Positions 1-10,149 of a DNA stretch of 64,000 nt are shown one piece after another. The stretch's first letter is position 1, and every line of letters begins with the position of its first letter. Source of the DNA: an uncultured Dyadobacter sp. (GTDB lineage: Bacteria > Bacteroidota > Bacteroidia > Cytophagales > Spirosomataceae). Below the pieces are notes generated by a model. That model saw only the letters and a list, made by a program, of their open reading frames with translations, was not told the DNA's origin and made no database searches. The stretch covers positions 183,791 to 247,790 of the forward strand of contig NZ_CAMLSE010000013.1 in the NCBI RefSeq assembly GCF_946482605.1, read 5' to 3'. Made by a program: the position numbers and the translations under genes.

Positions 1-1459
1 CCATTCCGTGGCGCTTGTCCGGTTCGAGCAGGTAGTGCGCGAGCATGGTGTCGCTCATTCTGCCCTTGACTTCCACACCATAGTTTTTGAGTACCAGCAG
101 GTCATACTTGATGTTCTGGCCTATTTTTTCGATGTTTTCATTTTCAAAAACACCTCTGAAATGTTCGACGATCTCCTGCGCTTTTTCGCGGTCGGCGGGC
201 ACCGGAATGTAGAATGCTTCACCGGCCAGATAGGAGAATGAAAGGCCTACCAGCTCGGCATCGATGGTATCGAGCGAGGTCGTCTCCGTGTCGAAGCAGA
301 ACGCGTCCTGCAAGCCCAGATAATGAGCCAGACTGGTCATAAGCTCGGGCGTATCCACGGTATGGTAGCGATGAAACGTGTTATCGATAGTCCGTTTGGT
401 CGTTGGAATGCGGAGCTCTTCAAAGACATCCCCCCCAGGCTCCCCGTCGGAAAGGTCGCCGCTGACGGCAGCAGGCTGCTGGCCGATTTCTTCCGTGGGA
501 TTGCCGAACAGGTCCAGCTGGCCTTTGGTACTTTTGGCTGCGGCCGGACGGGCAATGGCGGGTGCAGCGGCGGATGCTGATGCGCCCAGAACGCGCGCTT
601 TAAGTGTTTTGAATTCCAGCTCGTCAAAAAGCTCAGCGATCAGTTCCGCATTGGGTGCGCAGATCGTCAGATCTTCCGGGTCGAATGGGACGGGCACTTT
701 GCAGTCGATGGTAGCGAGTTGCTTGCTGAGCACAGCCTTGTCAAAGTTCTCCCGGACCTTTTCACCCAGTTTTCCCTTGATCTCATCGGCGTGCGTGATC
801 ATGTTTTCGATGGTATCGTACTCCTGGATCAGTTTCTGTGCCGTCTTTTCTCCGACACCCGGAATACCGGGAATGTTGTCGACGGCGTCCCCCATCAGTC
901 CCAGGATATCGATCACCTGGTCGATGCGCTGAATCTGCCAGCGGTCAAGTATTTCCTGAACGCCCAGCACTTCGGCGCCTTTGCCGAGGAATGCGGGCTT
1001 GTACATGTGTATGTATTGTTCAACTAATTGCCCGTAGTCCTTATCGGGTGTCATCATGAAAACCTCGAAGCCTTCCCGTGATGCTTCCTTGGCAATGGTA
1101 CCGATGATATCGTCGGCCTCGTAGCCGTCCAGTTCCAGAATGGGGATGCACATGCCTCTGAGCAACCGTTTCACAAGTGGGATGGCCACGGTGATATCCT
1201 CGGGCTGGGCTTCACGTTGTGCTTTGTAAGCCTCGAACTGAATGTGCCGGAAGGTAGGTGCAGCCGTATCGAATGCAACCCCGATGTGTGTGGGTTTTTC
1301 CTTTTGAAGTACTTCCAGAAGGGTATTCGTAAAACCGAAAACAGCACTGGTATTCAGTCCCTTCGACGTGATACGGGGGGCTTTGATGAATGCGAAATGA
1401 GCCCTGTATATCAACGCCATGGCGTCAAGAAGGAATAGCTTGTGAACGGGTTTTTCCAT
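1..1459 (-). CDS. polA: DNA polymerase I, N-terminal part (cut by window edge)
   Basis: Replication and repair polymerase that removes RNA primers and fills gaps. The frame reads from an ATG at 1459 down to base 2, about 486 codons, and continues outside the window. The 5'-3' exonuclease domain is visible from residue 1, with the helix-3-turn-helix motif GLMGDAVDNIPGIPGVGEKT near residue 190. After a linker rich in Ala and Pro comes the 3'-5' exonuclease domain, with motif FCFDTETTSLD (Asp and Glu of Exo I present) and NIKYD (Exo II), so proofreading looks intact. The polymerase domain lies off the window. It is transcribed away from an AT-rich spacer. The truncation is the window edge, not a mutation. 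Confidence 0.96.
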   Translation of the reverse strand, partial: MEKPVHKLFLLDAMALIYRAHFAFIKAPRITSKGLNTSAVFGFTNTLLEVLQKEKPTHIGVAFDTAAPTFRHIQFEAYKAQREAQPEDITVAIPLVKRLLRGMCIPILELDGYEADDIIGTIAKEASREGFEVFMMTPDKDYGQLVEQYIHMYKPAFLGKGAEVLGVQEILDRWQIQRIDQVIDILGLMGDAVDNIPGIPGVGEKTAQKLIQEYDTIENMITHADEIKGKLGEKVRENFDKAVLSKQLATIDCKVPVPFDPEDLTICAPNAELIAELFDELEFKTLKARVLGASASAAAPAIARPAAAKSTKGQLDLFGNPTEEIGQQPAAVSGDLSDGEPGGDVFEELRIPTTKRTIDNTFHRYHTVDTPELMTSLAHYLGLQDAFCFDTETTSLDTIDAELVGLSFSYLAGEAFYIPVPADREKAQEIVEHFRGVFENENIEKIGQNIKYDLLVLKNYGVEVKGRMSDTMLAHYLLEPDKRHGM

Positions 1460-1540
1460 GAGGTGATTTGATGATCGAAATTCAAATATAATGTAAGTGC
1501 GGTGACTGAAACGGATTGCAGGCGGTTTTTTGTCGTTTTA

Positions 1541-1880
1541 GGAGAGAAGTATTAGACATTTTATATTATTAGTATTTATAAAAAGTATTATACTATTTAA
1601 AAGATACCACCATATTAAAAAGCAATAGCGCTTGATTAGATATGATATGTATTCTACTAATTATAACATTTTAAAGTATATATATATATAGTACTTTTTA
1701 TAAATTGAAATGTATTTTATGTATAAAAAGTATAATATGATAGAATTATTTTAATGTATTCAATGGCTAAAAAGTTTAATATTTTTCATGCATATACTAA
1801 TATTAAAAGTAAAATATTGTTTCCTGCTGCTTTTAATAGTTAACATATTGATAAACAATCTATTATAAACCAGCTGATGC
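1541..1880. other. AT-rich intergenic island between divergent genes
   Basis: About 340 nt of very AT-rich DNA (by eye roughly 80% A+T) inside a genome whose genes are near 50% GC. It holds no plausible gene. Words of the form TATAAAAAGTA recur in both directions, for example TTATAAAAAGTA near 1577, TACTTTTTATAAA near 1692 and TGTATAAAAAGTA near 1720, so parts can pair with each other. It must carry the divergent promoters of polA and the peptidase gene, but I see no exact TAnnTTTG box that I would assign. Confidence 0.6.
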
Positions 1881-1883
1881 CTT

Positions 1884-4028
1884 ATGAGAATTATTTTCTT
1901 ACTTTTAGTTGTTGTCAATTTTTCTTGTAATCAAAATAAACCCGTGAAAGAAGCATATCAATGGCCGGGAGCCACGCCTCCCGTAGCAATAAAGAAAGAC
2001 CATGAAACCGGAATGCATGGCGACAAAAGAAATGATGAATATTATTGGATGGGGGATTTTTTCCGCGAAGGACCCGATAGCGACAAGGTGGTCGACTATC
2101 TGAATGCGGAGAACGCCTACACCGATACGATGATGGCGGGTACGAAGGCATTTCAGGAAGTGCTGTTCAAAGAAATGAAAGGTCGGATCAAGGAAAAGGA
2201 CGAATCGGTTCCGGTGTTCAGTAACGGCTATTGGTACTACACCCGGAGTGAGGAGGGCGAGCAGTACTTCAAATATTGCCGCAAAAAGGGAACGCTGGCG
2301 GCACCTGAGGAGATACTGCTGGATGTGGACCAGATGGCCGAAGGTCACTCGTATTATTCAGCGGCCGGTTTCAATGTGAGCCCCGACAACAAACTGCTCG
2401 CTTACGGCGTGGATACCGTATCCAGACGGCAGTATACGCTCTACATCAAAAACCTCGAAACAGGGGAACACTTTCCGGACAAAATCTACCCGGCTAGCGG
2501 CGGATCGGAATGGGGAAATGATAACAGAACGCTTTTTTACACCGCTACCAATCCGAAAACACTCCTGAGCGAGAAGATCAAACGGCATACCTTGGGAACG
2601 GACGCCAAAAAGGACGTGGTGGTATATACGGAAAAGGATAAGAGCAACTATATCGGGGTCGGTAAGACCAAGTCTGACAAATACATCGTGATCGCTTCTT
2701 CCGCCACCATGTCATCGGAATACCTGATCCTGGACGCGGACGAGCCGACAGGCAAATTTGAGGTGTTTCAGCCGCGTATGAAGGACGTGCTCTACGATGT
2801 GGACCACCAGGGTGATAAGTTTTTGATCGTGACCAATAAAGATGCATTGAATTTCAGGTTGATGGAAACGCCGCTTGACCAAACGGGCGTGGAGCACTGG
2901 AAGGAAGTGATTTCCAACCGCACCGATGTCCTGCTGGAAGGCATCGATGTTTTCAGGGACTATCTGGTGATCACAGAGCGTAAAAACGGCCTTTTGCAGC
3001 TTCGGATCAGGAATATAGTCTCCGGCGGGGAGCACTATGTGGATTTCGGGGAGCCCGCCTACACCGCTTACGCCGGATCGAACCCAGAGTATAATACCGC
3101 GACATTGCGTTATGTATACACTTCGCTCACGACGCCGAGTTCTGTGTATGATTATGGCATGGAAACGAGAGAGAAGGAGTTGAAGAAGCGCCAGGAGGTG
3201 GTTGGAGGCTATGACCCGGAGGAATATGTGACGGAACGTTTGTACGCGACCGTGCGCGATGGTGTGAAAGTGCCCATTTCGGTGGTTTACAAAAAAGATA
3301 CACCTAAAAGTGCCGACACGCCGCTGTTGCTGTATGCCTACGGTTCTTATGGTAACAGCATGGATGCGGCATTCAGCAGCACGCGCCTGAGCCTGCTCAA
3401 TCGCGGGTTCATCTACGCGCTCGCACACATACGCGGCGGGCAGGAAATGGGCAGGCAGTGGTATGAGGATGGAAAAATGTTCAAGAAGAAGAACACCTTC
3501 AACGATTTCATCGATTGCGCGGAATTTCTGATTAAAAAACAGTATACCTCACCGGCACATCTGTTTGCTGAGGGCGGCAGCGCGGGTGGTTTGCTCATGG
3601 GTGCGGTCGCCAACCTGCGGCCGGATCTGTGGCGGGGCATTATCGCCGACGTGCCTTTTGTAGATGTAGTGACAACTATGCTCGATGAAAGCATTCCGTT
3701 GACTACCAACGAGTTCGACGAATGGGGCAACCCAAAGAACAAGGACTCATACGATTACATGAAATCCTATTCGCCTTATGACAACGTAGAGAAAAAAGCA
3801 TATCCGAATATGCTCATTACCACCGGCTTACACGACAGTCAGGTCCAGTATTTCGAACCCGCCAAGTGGATAGCCCGCCTCAGAACGCATAAAACCGACC
3901 AGAATGTCCTGTTACTTAAAACAAATATGGAAGCCGGGCACGGCGGAGCTTCGGGACGGTTTGACTATTTAAAGGAAATCGCGTTGCAGTTCGCATTCAT
4001 GTTCGCCTTGGAGGGCGTTGGGGAATGA
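1884..4028 (+). CDS. Oligopeptidase B-type S9A serine peptidase, putative lipoprotein
   Basis: Serine peptidase of the prolyl oligopeptidase family that cleaves short peptides, in oligopeptidase B usually after Arg or Lys. The 714-residue length fits the family. An N-terminal seven-bladed propeller region (about 60-420) precedes the alpha/beta hydrolase domain. The triad is visible: Ser566 in EGGSAGG, Asp651 in GLHDSQVQYFEP, His686 in AGHGGASGRFDY. The stretch TMLDESIPLTTNEFDEWGNP is typical of oligopeptidase B rather than prolyl oligopeptidase. The first 15 residues are hydrophobic and end in FSC, an imperfect lipobox, suggesting export and lipid anchoring. It is monocistronic and faces a converging gene across a repeat-filled spacer. 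Confidence 0.92.
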   Translation: MRIIFLLLVVVNFSCNQNKPVKEAYQWPGATPPVAIKKDHETGMHGDKRNDEYYWMGDFFREGPDSDKVVDYLNAENAYTDTMMAGTKAFQEVLFKEMKGRIKEKDESVPVFSNGYWYYTRSEEGEQYFKYCRKKGTLAAPEEILLDVDQMAEGHSYYSAAGFNVSPDNKLLAYGVDTVSRRQYTLYIKNLETGEHFPDKIYPASGGSEWGNDNRTLFYTATNPKTLLSEKIKRHTLGTDAKKDVVVYTEKDKSNYIGVGKTKSDKYIVIASSATMSSEYLILDADEPTGKFEVFQPRMKDVLYDVDHQGDKFLIVTNKDALNFRLMETPLDQTGVEHWKEVISNRTDVLLEGIDVFRDYLVITERKNGLLQLRIRNIVSGGEHYVDFGEPAYTAYAGSNPEYNTATLRYVYTSLTTPSSVYDYGMETREKELKKRQEVVGGYDPEEYVTERLYATVRDGVKVPISVVYKKDTPKSADTPLLLYAYGSYGNSMDAAFSSTRLSLLNRGFIYALAHIRGGQEMGRQWYEDGKMFKKKNTFNDFIDCAEFLIKKQYTSPAHLFAEGGSAGGLLMGAVANLRPDLWRGIIADVPFVDVVTTMLDESIPLTTNEFDEWGNPKNKDSYDYMKSYSPYDNVEKKAYPNMLITTGLHDSQVQYFEPAKWIARLRTHKTDQNVLLLKTNMEAGHGGASGRFDYLKEIALQFAFMFALEGVGE

Positions 4029-4505
4029 GTGAATTTTGAATGAGTGAATGAGCCGCCGTGGAACGGGGAATGAGTGGATGAGTGGATGAGTGGATGAGTG
4101 AATGAGTGAATTTTGATCGAGTGAATGAATCTGAATGACGGAATGGACCGTAGAAAACGGATATCTCTGGTTGGAGTAATCGCGTAGCGATGTAATGTTG
4201 GTAGAAAACCCAAAGGATAAACGTTTTCAAATCCCGTTAGGGATGTAACAGCAGAGAATAAATATGATCCAAATCCCTGTTGTTACATGCCCAGGAGCAT
4301 TTTTAAACTTGCTTGTAATGGTTTTCTACCAACATTGCATGCCTAACGGCATTTGTTTGCAAATTCCCTTCCAAGGCGGCCCATCGCTCCGGCGACCCGG
4401 TCGCTCATTCCCCGTTCCACGGTGGCTCATTCACTCATTCAAAATTCACTCATTCAGTCATTCAGTCATTCAAAATTCACTCATTCCCCGTTCCACGGCG
4501 GCTCA
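4029..4505. repeat. Composite inverted-repeat spacer with octad tandem repeats
   Basis: This 477-nt gap between two converging genes has no credible gene but is highly structured. The left end carries tandem ATGAGTGG/ATGAGTGA octads (about 4024-4118) interrupted by GCCGCCGTGGAACGGGGAATG at 4051-4071. The right end (about 4405-4505) carries the same words in reverse orientation, including two reverse copies of the CCGTGGAACGGGG block. The outer arms could therefore pair over more than 400 nt. ORFs predicted across it read only repeats. It may act as a bidirectional terminator or be a non-autonomous repeat element; neither can be settled from sequence alone. Confidence 0.75.
4179..4336. repeat. 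Inner REP-like palindromes inside the 4.0-4.5 kb spacer
   Basis: A perfect 17-bp inverted repeat, AATGTTGGTAGAAAACC at 4194-4210 and its complement at 4320-4336, encloses shorter palindromes. Examples are ATCGC-GTA-GCGAT (4179-4191) and ATCCC-GTTA-GGGAT (4231-4244), and related words (ATCCCTGTTGTTACAT, CTAACGGCATTTG) occur further right. This looks like a REP or MITE-like dispersed unit nested inside the octad arms. No transposase is nearby. Confidence 0.6.
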
Positions 4506-5792
<1,287 letters not shown>

Positions 5793-5928
5793 TTAGAACG
5801 TTTAAGGTGGATAAACCTCAAATGTATCAAACTAAATGATATTACTCTATACAAATTATAGTCTTTTGCTGGCCGGATAATAAATTGGATTAAACGCAGT
5901 CAATGTGCCGGGCTGGCTGCGGCTGACA

Positions 5929-6459
5929 TCATCGGCAACGGCCCAACAGATCGTTTCCCAGTGCCTGCAACGAGGCGAGCAGGTCGGAATCCGTGACGCG
6001 GCCTTCCGCGCCGATCTTCTTTTTGACATTCGGGATGGACAATGCTGAGCTTTCCTCTTTGATGGTGCCCAAGGCGGTCAGCGTCAGCAGGAGCGATGCC
6101 AGCGCATGGCTGCCACCCGAGTTAAGCGGCGATGCGCTGATGACGGCGACCGGCTTGTCGTTCAGGTCACCGGTAGAGACGGTCCAGTCCAGTGCATTTT
6201 TGAGGGTACCCGGCACACCGAACGCATATTCAGGCGTGCAGATGACCACCGCATCCGCACGGCGGATCGCCGCCTTGAAACGGGTTACGGCCGGCGTATC
6301 TTCCAGGCCCGGACTAAAATGCGGAATGTCGTCCAGGCCCGTGAAGATCTCAAAACTAACAGGGGGGAGAAATGACGCTCCCAAGGTTTTTAGGATGATG
6401 GAGTTGGTGGAATCGGTACGCAGGCTACCCGAAATGCCCAGTATGTGAATATGTTTCAT
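5929..6459 (-). CDS. NADPH-dependent FMN reductase family protein
   Basis: Flavodoxin-fold oxidoreductase of 176 residues that typically reduces FMN or quinones with NAD(P)H. The phosphate-binding loop GISGSLRTDSTNS sits at residues 8-20, and the family motif TPEYAFGVPGTLKNALDW is at about 75-92, placed as in ChrR/YieF-type proteins. It is last in a same-strand series: luciferase-like monooxygenase, WYL regulator, DinB-fold protein, this reductase, with 47 nt to the gene before it. A luciferase-like monooxygenase needs reduced flavin, so this enzyme could supply it; that link is inference. Confidence 0.9.
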   Translation of the reverse strand: MKHIHILGISGSLRTDSTNSIILKTLGASFLPPVSFEIFTGLDDIPHFSPGLEDTPAVTRFKAAIRRADAVVICTPEYAFGVPGTLKNALDWTVSTGDLNDKPVAVISASPLNSGGSHALASLLLTLTALGTIKEESSALSIPNVKKKIGAEGRVTDSDLLASLQALGNDLLGRCR

Positions 6460-6506
6460 AGCTGGTATACAAAACCGGCAGCGGGCGGGTTTCAGAAACT
6501 GCCAAT

Positions 6507-7034
6507 TTATTTAGCCATGACATTATAAAAATTGTAATCGGTCATAGGAGCGTCGGTAAAACCAAGGTTGCGTCCCATTGTGATAATCTGGCCACGGTGA
6601 TAGGTCGTGTGGTTGACGACATGCATGATGTATTCGAAGTTGGGAAAATTACATTGAAACCATTGGCTCACCACCAGCGTATCCTGCTGCAACTGGTCAG
6701 AAGAAAGGCTTTCGATGTGTGCCGCAAGCTCCTCAGATTGCGCCACAAGCGTATCAAAGGTCGCGTGAAGATCTCCATCAAAATCCTGGCCGTTATAAAC
6801 GCTGTCCGGACGTATGATCGAGAGCCAGTAACGCTGTGTTTCAAGGATATGAATAAGCGTCTGCCGGATGGTGGTAAAGCTCGATTTTAGCTCAGTTTCA
6901 AGGATTTCGGTTGGTTTTGTCCGCAACCAGTTCACCATCGTGCAGTTGGCCCAGTGATTGTAATCTGCAAAATTTTTCATGGCATAGGCCAGATTCATTT
7001 CTGCGGTCGCATTTGCGGTGATTGCTGCTGACAT
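6507..7034 (-). CDS. DinB-family four-helix-bundle protein
   Basis: Member of the DinB/YfiT-like superfamily, metal-binding four-helix bundles that include thiol-dependent transferases and many proteins of unknown role. Of its 175 residues, the likely metal ligands are the His in TLIHILETQRYW (about residue 62) and the pair in HVVNHTTYHRGQ (about 138-150), giving the three-His pattern of the family. No signal peptide. It lies 69 nt downstream of a WYL regulator and 47 nt upstream of an FMN reductase. The specific substrate cannot be read from the sequence. Confidence 0.87.
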   Translation of the reverse strand: MSAAITANATAEMNLAYAMKNFADYNHWANCTMVNWLRTKPTEILETELKSSFTTIRQTLIHILETQRYWLSIIRPDSVYNGQDFDGDLHATFDTLVAQSEELAAHIESLSSDQLQQDTLVVSQWFQCNFPNFEYIMHVVNHTTYHRGQIITMGRNLGFTDAPMTDYNFYNVMAK

Positions 7035-7103
7035 CGTGTTCTTTGTTTAAGTGTAATACAAAGAAAAGCCGGAAGGGTGACAACCCTATGTCAGTAGCGC
7101 GGA

Positions 7104-8051
7104 TTAATGACTTAATTTTTCCGAAATTTTTTCGACCAGCTGCCTCATCGTTTCTTTGAGCGATTCGGGTTCGAGAATGCAGGCATCGGGAGCGATCATC
7201 AGGAACCATCGGGCAAACCCTTCGAGTGATGGGCTGAGAAATGTCATTTCGATATAGTCGTCCTGCTCCGTTTCTGAAACGAAGCCGTAATAGAGCCGTT
7301 GCTCACGGATGTAGCGGGCCACGCGTTTCTCGATACGTATCCGCACGAGCCGCATATTTTCGTTCTCCCAGCTATCGTGCGTAAAATCTTTCAGGGGCGC
7401 GTGCTTGTGTACAAAAGGACGTTCGGTAATGTCACACTGAATGATCCGGTCGGAGCGGAAATTCCGGTAATCGTTGCGCAGGTGACAGAATGCAATGGTG
7501 TACCAGTAATTGTTCTCATGGTAAACGCCCACCGGCTCGATCACGCGCTCCACTGGTTCGGGCGCACTCAATGCAACATACAGGATTTTGGCAATTTTCC
7601 GTTCCGCAATGCTTCTGAGCAGCACGTCCAGCGTGTTGCTGTTGGCCTGGTGGAATGCGCGCGGGTGGTGACGGACTTCGATATGGTTTTCAAGGCTCTC
7701 TACCATCGATTTCTCGGTGCTTCGCAGCACAGCCTTGATCTTGTACATGGCCGACTGGTACTGCGATTGTGTCGAGAAGTCGGTAAACTTCTCCACCAGC
7801 TTTTCGGCCGTGATGAAGGTCCGCGCCTCCTCTTTTGTAAACATGACGGGAGGCAGGCGGTAGCCATCCATGATCGAATAGCCCACACCTGCCTCGCCTA
7901 TGATGGGTACACCGGCTTCCGCGAGGGAATTGATGTCTCTGTAAACCGTCCGGAGACTGATTTCGAACCGTTCCGCCAGATCCTGGGCCTTGACAATTTT
8001 TCGGGACTGAAGTTGGATCAGGATAGCGGTGATGCGGTCGAAGCGGTTCAT
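7104..8051 (-). CDS. HTH_11/WYL-domain transcriptional regulator
   Basis: DeoR/YafY-like regulator of 315 residues. The N-terminal winged helix reads ALIQLQSRKIVKAQDLAERF-type sequence followed by SLRTVYRDINSLAEAGVPI. The rest is a WYL-type ligand-binding region (about 130-230, with RVIEPVGVYHENNYWYTIAF in place of the canonical WYL stretch) and a WCX-like C-terminus. I chose the ATG at 8051; a longer frame exists only through a TTG at 8090 that overlaps the stop of the preceding gene. A perfect 12-bp palindrome, AGAACCGGTTCT (8091-8102), lies 40 nt upstream and is a possible site. The target is presumably the adjacent flavin-related genes. Confidence 0.88.
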   Translation of the reverse strand: MNRFDRITAILIQLQSRKIVKAQDLAERFEISLRTVYRDINSLAEAGVPIIGEAGVGYSIMDGYRLPPVMFTKEEARTFITAEKLVEKFTDFSTQSQYQSAMYKIKAVLRSTEKSMVESLENHIEVRHHPRAFHQANSNTLDVLLRSIAERKIAKILYVALSAPEPVERVIEPVGVYHENNYWYTIAFCHLRNDYRNFRSDRIIQCDITERPFVHKHAPLKDFTHDSWENENMRLVRIRIEKRVARYIREQRLYYGFVSETEQDDYIEMTFLSPSLEGFARWFLMIAPDACILEPESLKETMRQLVEKISEKLSH

Positions 8052-8086
8052 GAGTGTCGGTGAAGAATTTCCGGCACAAATAACGT

Positions 8087-9100
8087 TCAAAGAACCGGTT
8101 CTCTCAAATTAAATGCTTCGGAAATGAGCTCGAACGATTTCACGCGGCTCTCCACACTATCGGCCATCGTCGAAATGATGATTTCATCAACCTCGAATTC
8201 GCTGGCCAGGCTCGTGAGCTGTTCTTTGACGGCATCCGGTGTCCCCGAGACGATCCGTCCGCTATTGTATCGAATGCGTTCCAGCTCCCCGAAATTGAAC
8301 TGATATTTCTGTACCATTTCAGGATCGGGAAACGGGCCGAACTTGCCTCTTTCGAATTCGACCAGCACGTAATCCATCATCTTCCGCATGGCTGCCGCTT
8401 TTGCTTCCGTTTCGCCGCAAAGCGTAAATACCGAAAGGATCACCCGGGGCTTATGGAGCTGGTCCGACGGACGGAAATTGCGGCGGTATTCCTCTACAAC
8501 ATCCGGCCGGACAAAGCCATTGATAAACTTCGCAACCGCCAATCCCATACCGAACCTGGCCGCAATGTTGCTGCTGCCTCCGCTCGAACTAAGGATCCAT
8601 TGTTCGGGGATGGTAGGAGATTGAGGCGTGGCGTAGATGAAGCCGCGCTCGGTGCCTGCCGTGTCCCTGAAAAAGTGTTGAAGGTGTTCCAACTGGCGCA
8701 GGTAGCTGCTTTCACTGAAATCGTTGGATGGGTTGAGCAAGGAGGATGTAATGCGGTCGGTGCCGGGGGCGCGGCCCATACCCAGATCGATGCGGCCGGG
8801 ATAAAGTGTTTCCAGCATCCGGAAATTCTCAGCCACTTTCAATGCGCTATGATTAGGCAGCATAATGCCGCCCGAACCAATGCGAATGTGACTGGTCACA
8901 TCGGCCAGTTTGACCATCAATACCTCCGGGGTAGAGCCTGCGATAAATGTGGAATTGTGGTGTTCCGAAACCCAAAAACGGCTGTAACCCAACTCTTCGG
9001 CCAGCTTCGCGGTGGAAATCGTCTCCCGAATGGCTTCCTGGACCGTGGATCCCTGTCGGACAATGGATTGGTCGAGAATGCCCAGTTTGATATGCTTCAT
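8087..9100 (-). CDS. LLM-class (luciferase-like) flavin-dependent monooxygenase
   Basis: Bacterial-luciferase superfamily enzyme using reduced FMN or F420-like cofactor with oxygen. Its 337 residues show the usual TIM-barrel markers: LGILDQS at the N-terminus, LAEELGYSRFWVSEHHN around residues 34-50, IRIGSGGIMLPNHSALKVAE near 72-91, and LYPGRIDLGMGRAPGTD near 99-115. It resembles the MsnO8 group. It heads a minus-strand series with a WYL regulator, a DinB protein and an FMN reductase; 35 nt separate its stop from the regulator start. The physiological substrate is unknown. Confidence 0.9.
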   Translation of the reverse strand: MKHIKLGILDQSIVRQGSTVQEAIRETISTAKLAEELGYSRFWVSEHHNSTFIAGSTPEVLMVKLADVTSHIRIGSGGIMLPNHSALKVAENFRMLETLYPGRIDLGMGRAPGTDRITSSLLNPSNDFSESSYLRQLEHLQHFFRDTAGTERGFIYATPQSPTIPEQWILSSSGGSSNIAARFGMGLAVAKFINGFVRPDVVEEYRRNFRPSDQLHKPRVILSVFTLCGETEAKAAAMRKMMDYVLVEFERGKFGPFPDPEMVQKYQFNFGELERIRYNSGRIVSGTPDAVKEQLTSLASEFEVDEIIISTMADSVESRVKSFELISEAFNLREPVL

Positions 9101-9211
9101 AAGTCAATTCATGATTTGAAGCATAACAAGCCAACGGCATTTTGTATTCACTGGGAGGCGATGAAATGCCCTTTCTCCGGGGAAAGTAACGTTCAGGCGG
9201 GGTGGGGGAGG

Positions 9212-9649
9212 TCACAGAACCCTGTCCCAGTAGGTGCTCCTGCCGAGCAATGGAATACCCACGTAGCTACGTACTTCCATTTTGTCGTTTCTGAGACGGA
9301 TCAGGCAATTGTAGGTTTTGCCGCTCCTGGGATCGTACATTTTTCCATTGTCCCAAATGTCTTCGCTAAAGACGAAGTTGTTTAGCAGATTTGCATGCAG
9401 CAGGTTGCGGGTCCTCAGACTGCGGTCGGAGTTACGGACGTCTTTTCTGGACGTCCGCCCATCGGTTTCGAACAAATCCTCGGACCAGAGCAGGCGCCCA
9501 AAATATTCCTCACCGTTTTTAAAGATCTCGATCCGGGTATTTTTTTCTTCGTTGATCCACTCGCCGAGAATTTTGTCAGCGGCCACGATCTGTGACTGGG
9601 CGGGGTGAATACTTGTTAAAAAAAATAGTGCAAAAAGTATTTTATACAT
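9212..9649 (-). CDS. DUF2147 secreted protein
   Basis: Small exported protein of the DUF2147 family (function unknown). I place the start at the ATG at 9649, which gives a classic signal peptide (MYKILFALFFLTSIHPAQSQ) and a 145-residue precursor; an upstream extension is possible but would bury the signal peptide. The mature part shows the family outline: ILGEWINEEKNTRIEIFK, YFGRLLWSEDLFE, DPRSGKTYNC and a C-terminal SYVGIPLLGRSTYWDRV. No operon partner is obvious. Confidence 0.85.
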   Translation of the reverse strand: MYKILFALFFLTSIHPAQSQIVAADKILGEWINEEKNTRIEIFKNGEEYFGRLLWSEDLFETDGRTSRKDVRNSDRSLRTRNLLHANLLNNFVFSEDIWDNGKMYDPRSGKTYNCLIRLRNDKMEVRSYVGIPLLGRSTYWDRVL

Positions 9650-10149
9650 TCTTGGTGATGTGACCCTGTTAGTTAATGCCTTGTCCAGCCTCTTCGAAAT
9701 GTTCAAAACAAATTTGGAGGCCAAAAAGATCAGAAATGTCTTGCAAATTTCAAATCGCTCAGATTGGTTGATTAGAATAATATTCTATCAATGGTTTTTT
9801 ATTTAACAATGATAGATATTGATGTTAACACTGTTAAGCGATTTGTTTCTACTGGTACTTGCCGATTTAGTGCTATTTTGAAAAATAATTGGTGTGACAA
9901 TATACAACACATGTCTGTAATCCAAAAACTGAATTTTTCCAAGATGACCTTTCCACGAACGCTTGCGGGAAAAGCTGCCCCCTGCCGACCGGAGCATACG
10001 GGAAGAAATAAAAATGTGCCGCTCGCGGGTGAGGCACCAAGTAGGTTGACGGTTTGCCCGTATTTTGCATCCAATCCGGCACTCTTTTTTATAGAAGTAG
10101 TTCTCTTTTTGCCTAAATGTTTGTAGAATTGAATAAAACCCGATAATGC
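9650..10149. other. Gene-free spacer between DUF2147 gene and histidine kinase
   Basis: About 500 nt separating divergent genes. Short overlapping ORFs on both strands have no recognisable domains, and I do not call them. The segment 9956-10060 is richer in GC and contains partly complementary G/C runs, so a structured leader RNA for the kinase gene is conceivable, but I could not match it to a known riboswitch. Confidence 0.4.

Noticed and set aside
1..1459. polA as a pseudogene
   Set aside because: The frame is open to the window edge and all visible active-site motifs are intact; the truncation is artificial.
4029..4505. Short ORFs and a possible CRISPR array
   Set aside because: The repeats are 8-nt tandem units without spacers, and palindromic copies face each other. 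The ORFs read only repeat-encoded Ile/His/Ser runs. No cas gene is present.
7104..8090. Longer WYL regulator starting at TTG 8090
   Set aside because: That start overlaps the stop of the preceding gene and adds residues unlike the family. The ATG at 8051 begins at the normal winged-helix N-terminus.
9956..10060. Riboswitch before the histidine kinase
   Set aside because: Some G/C-rich complementary runs are present, but I could not match the conserved core of any riboswitch class I know.
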